From an uncultured bacterium (lineage in GTDB: Bacteria > Patescibacteriota > Minisyncoccia > Phycocordibacterales > CAINVO01): a stretch of 50,003 nucleotides of DNA. Below are positions 49,543 through 50,003 of the stretch, piece by piece. The position numbers and the translations under genes are program-made. Each line of letters starts with the position of its first letter. The stretch's first letter is position 1. The stretch covers positions 1 through 50,003 of the forward strand of contig CAINVO010000034.1 in assembly GCA_903854195.1 (NCBI GenBank). The letters run 5' to 3'. The notes beneath the pieces are model-generated. The model was not told where the DNA came from, ran no database searches, and worked only from the letters and a program-made list of their open reading frames with translations.

Positions 49543-49551
49543 ACTATATCA
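49543..49551 (-). promoter_or_regulatory. secA promoter (extended -10, leaderless start)
   Basis: Minus strand TGA-TATAGT (49543-49548), 7 nt before the ATG. Weak -35. Confidence 0.6.
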
Positions 49552-49628
49552 TAAAAGTGCCCATATTTCAGCCCCTTGTTTCCCAAATATAAGTATAAAA
49601 AACAAACAATTTATTAAAAATTTTACAA

Positions 49629-49660
49629 GTAAAAACCCCGCACAAGTGCGGGGTTTTTAC
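49629..49660 (-). terminator. Terminator after the lysine-rich small protein gene
   Basis: GTAAAAACCCCGCAC-AA-GTGCGGGGTTTTTAC, a perfect 15-bp stem with A and T tracts, between the small basic gene and secA. Confidence 0.9.
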
Positions 49661-49675
49661 TAAGCGGGAAGAAAA

Positions 49676-49786
49676 TTATTTCTTACCTTTTTTTGCTTTA
49701 GCTTTCTTTACTGGCTTCTTTGCCTTTACTGCTTTCTTTACTGGCTTCTTTGCCTTTACTACCTTCTTTGTTTTTTTAACTGCCAT
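49676..49786 (-). CDS. Lysine-rich small basic protein (histone H1-like)
   Basis: 36 residues, about half lysine, with Ala, Val and Pro: it begins MAVKKTKKVVK and holds two copies of AKKPVKKA. The repeats resemble the KAKKPVKKA motifs of bacterial H1-like histones, so nucleic-acid binding is likely. It has a good hairpin downstream and a typical start. Short enough to be missed by gene finders. It could also be a basic ribosome-associated peptide. Confidence 0.65.
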   Translation of the reverse strand: MAVKKTKKVVKAKKPVKKAVKAKKPVKKAKAKKGKK

Positions 49787-50003
49787 ATTATTATGAAAAT
49801 ATTATTTTTAAAAGTTTTTTTACAACGACGCGACCGACTTTCAAAAATATTTTTAAATTTGCAAAAGCTTTTTTAAAAATATTTTCTATTTGTCTTTGTC
49901 ATCGCAAAAACTTATCTTAATTATCATGCATTTGAAAACAATGCACAAGATTTTTTTTAAAAAAAGTGTGGATAACTTTTTTTTAATTTTATTTTTAAAA
50001 AAA
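49787..50003. other. AT-rich region with DnaA box, possible origin part
   Basis: Very A+T-rich with long A and T runs and no gene seen. It holds a perfect DnaA box TTATCCACA (minus strand, 49967-49975) and an inverted repeat TGCATT-N7-AATGCA (49927-49945). It may be part of oriC or the upstream region of dnaA just outside the window. Confidence 0.45.
49967..49975 (-). promoter_or_regulatory. Consensus DnaA box
   Basis: TGTGGATAA on the plus strand, that is TTATCCACA on the minus strand, an exact match to the DnaA consensus in an AT-rich setting. One box alone is not proof of an origin. Confidence 0.55.

Overview
The window reads as a piece of a small, AT-rich genome of the Candidate Phyla Radiation (Patescibacteria), most like a parcubacterium. 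This is inferred from the genes, not from a marker-gene tree. The signs are housekeeping genes in an order and form usual for that group (trmD with a KH protein and bS16, a short SMC, split transketolase, MYG1 next to obgE), minimal central metabolism, several small membrane proteins of unknown role, surface proteins with CARDB-like repeats plus a sortase, almost no Shine-Dalgarno sequences, and no phage, IS or CRISPR.

Layout. 1-2438: a large secreted cysteine-rich protein (minus strand) running off the left edge and broken by a one-base slip in an A tract. 2591-4417: trmD, KH protein, rpsP (minus). 4492-6561: RNase R (plus). 6652-14251: minus-strand block with an orphan, SMC, RNase III, a NusB-Nudix fusion, bL32, a degenerate Nudix protein, another orphan and RNase HII. 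14342-17671: DNA polymerase III alpha (plus). 17795-21968: cell-surface block with a TSNYDTY-repeat protein (frameshifted), an orphan membrane protein, a sortase and a CARDB protein. 22299-26837: gyrB, a processive GT2 glycosyltransferase and a membrane-anchored thioredoxin-fold protein. 26834-34062: Nudix, tRNA-Thr(UGU), a membrane orphan, tsf, rpsB, DUF1653, prfA, rpmE, a coiled-coil lytic-transglycosylase-like protein, bL25 and a pilin. 34073-40691: carbon block with class II aldolase, PfkB kinase, both transketolase halves, Rpe-like and RpiB proteins and GAPDH. 40784-44364: gatB, obgE and MYG1. 44416-46808: an ABC ATPase/permease pair with small membrane proteins. 46869-49786: secA and a 36-residue lysine-rich protein. 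The right end is very AT-rich and holds a perfect DnaA box.

The carbon genes together make a non-oxidative pentose-phosphate shunt feeding lower glycolysis. The translation, RNA-processing and replication genes are ordinary single-copy housekeeping genes.

Three patterns cut across the genes. First, many gene ends carry long hairpins with gene-specific A/T-rich arms and a conserved core. One core family (4 copies) folds as a three-way junction with covarying helices; a second (4 copies) shares the loop GGGTTAGCG-NNN-CGCTTAG. Second, many genes start 6-10 nt after an extended -10 box (TGnTAtaaT), so their mRNAs should be leaderless. Third, four orphan-like genes (6652-7230, 11833-12771, 13015-13491, 19114-19848) are visibly richer in G+C; two have clear Shine-Dalgarno sites and one has the only TGA stop of an intact gene.
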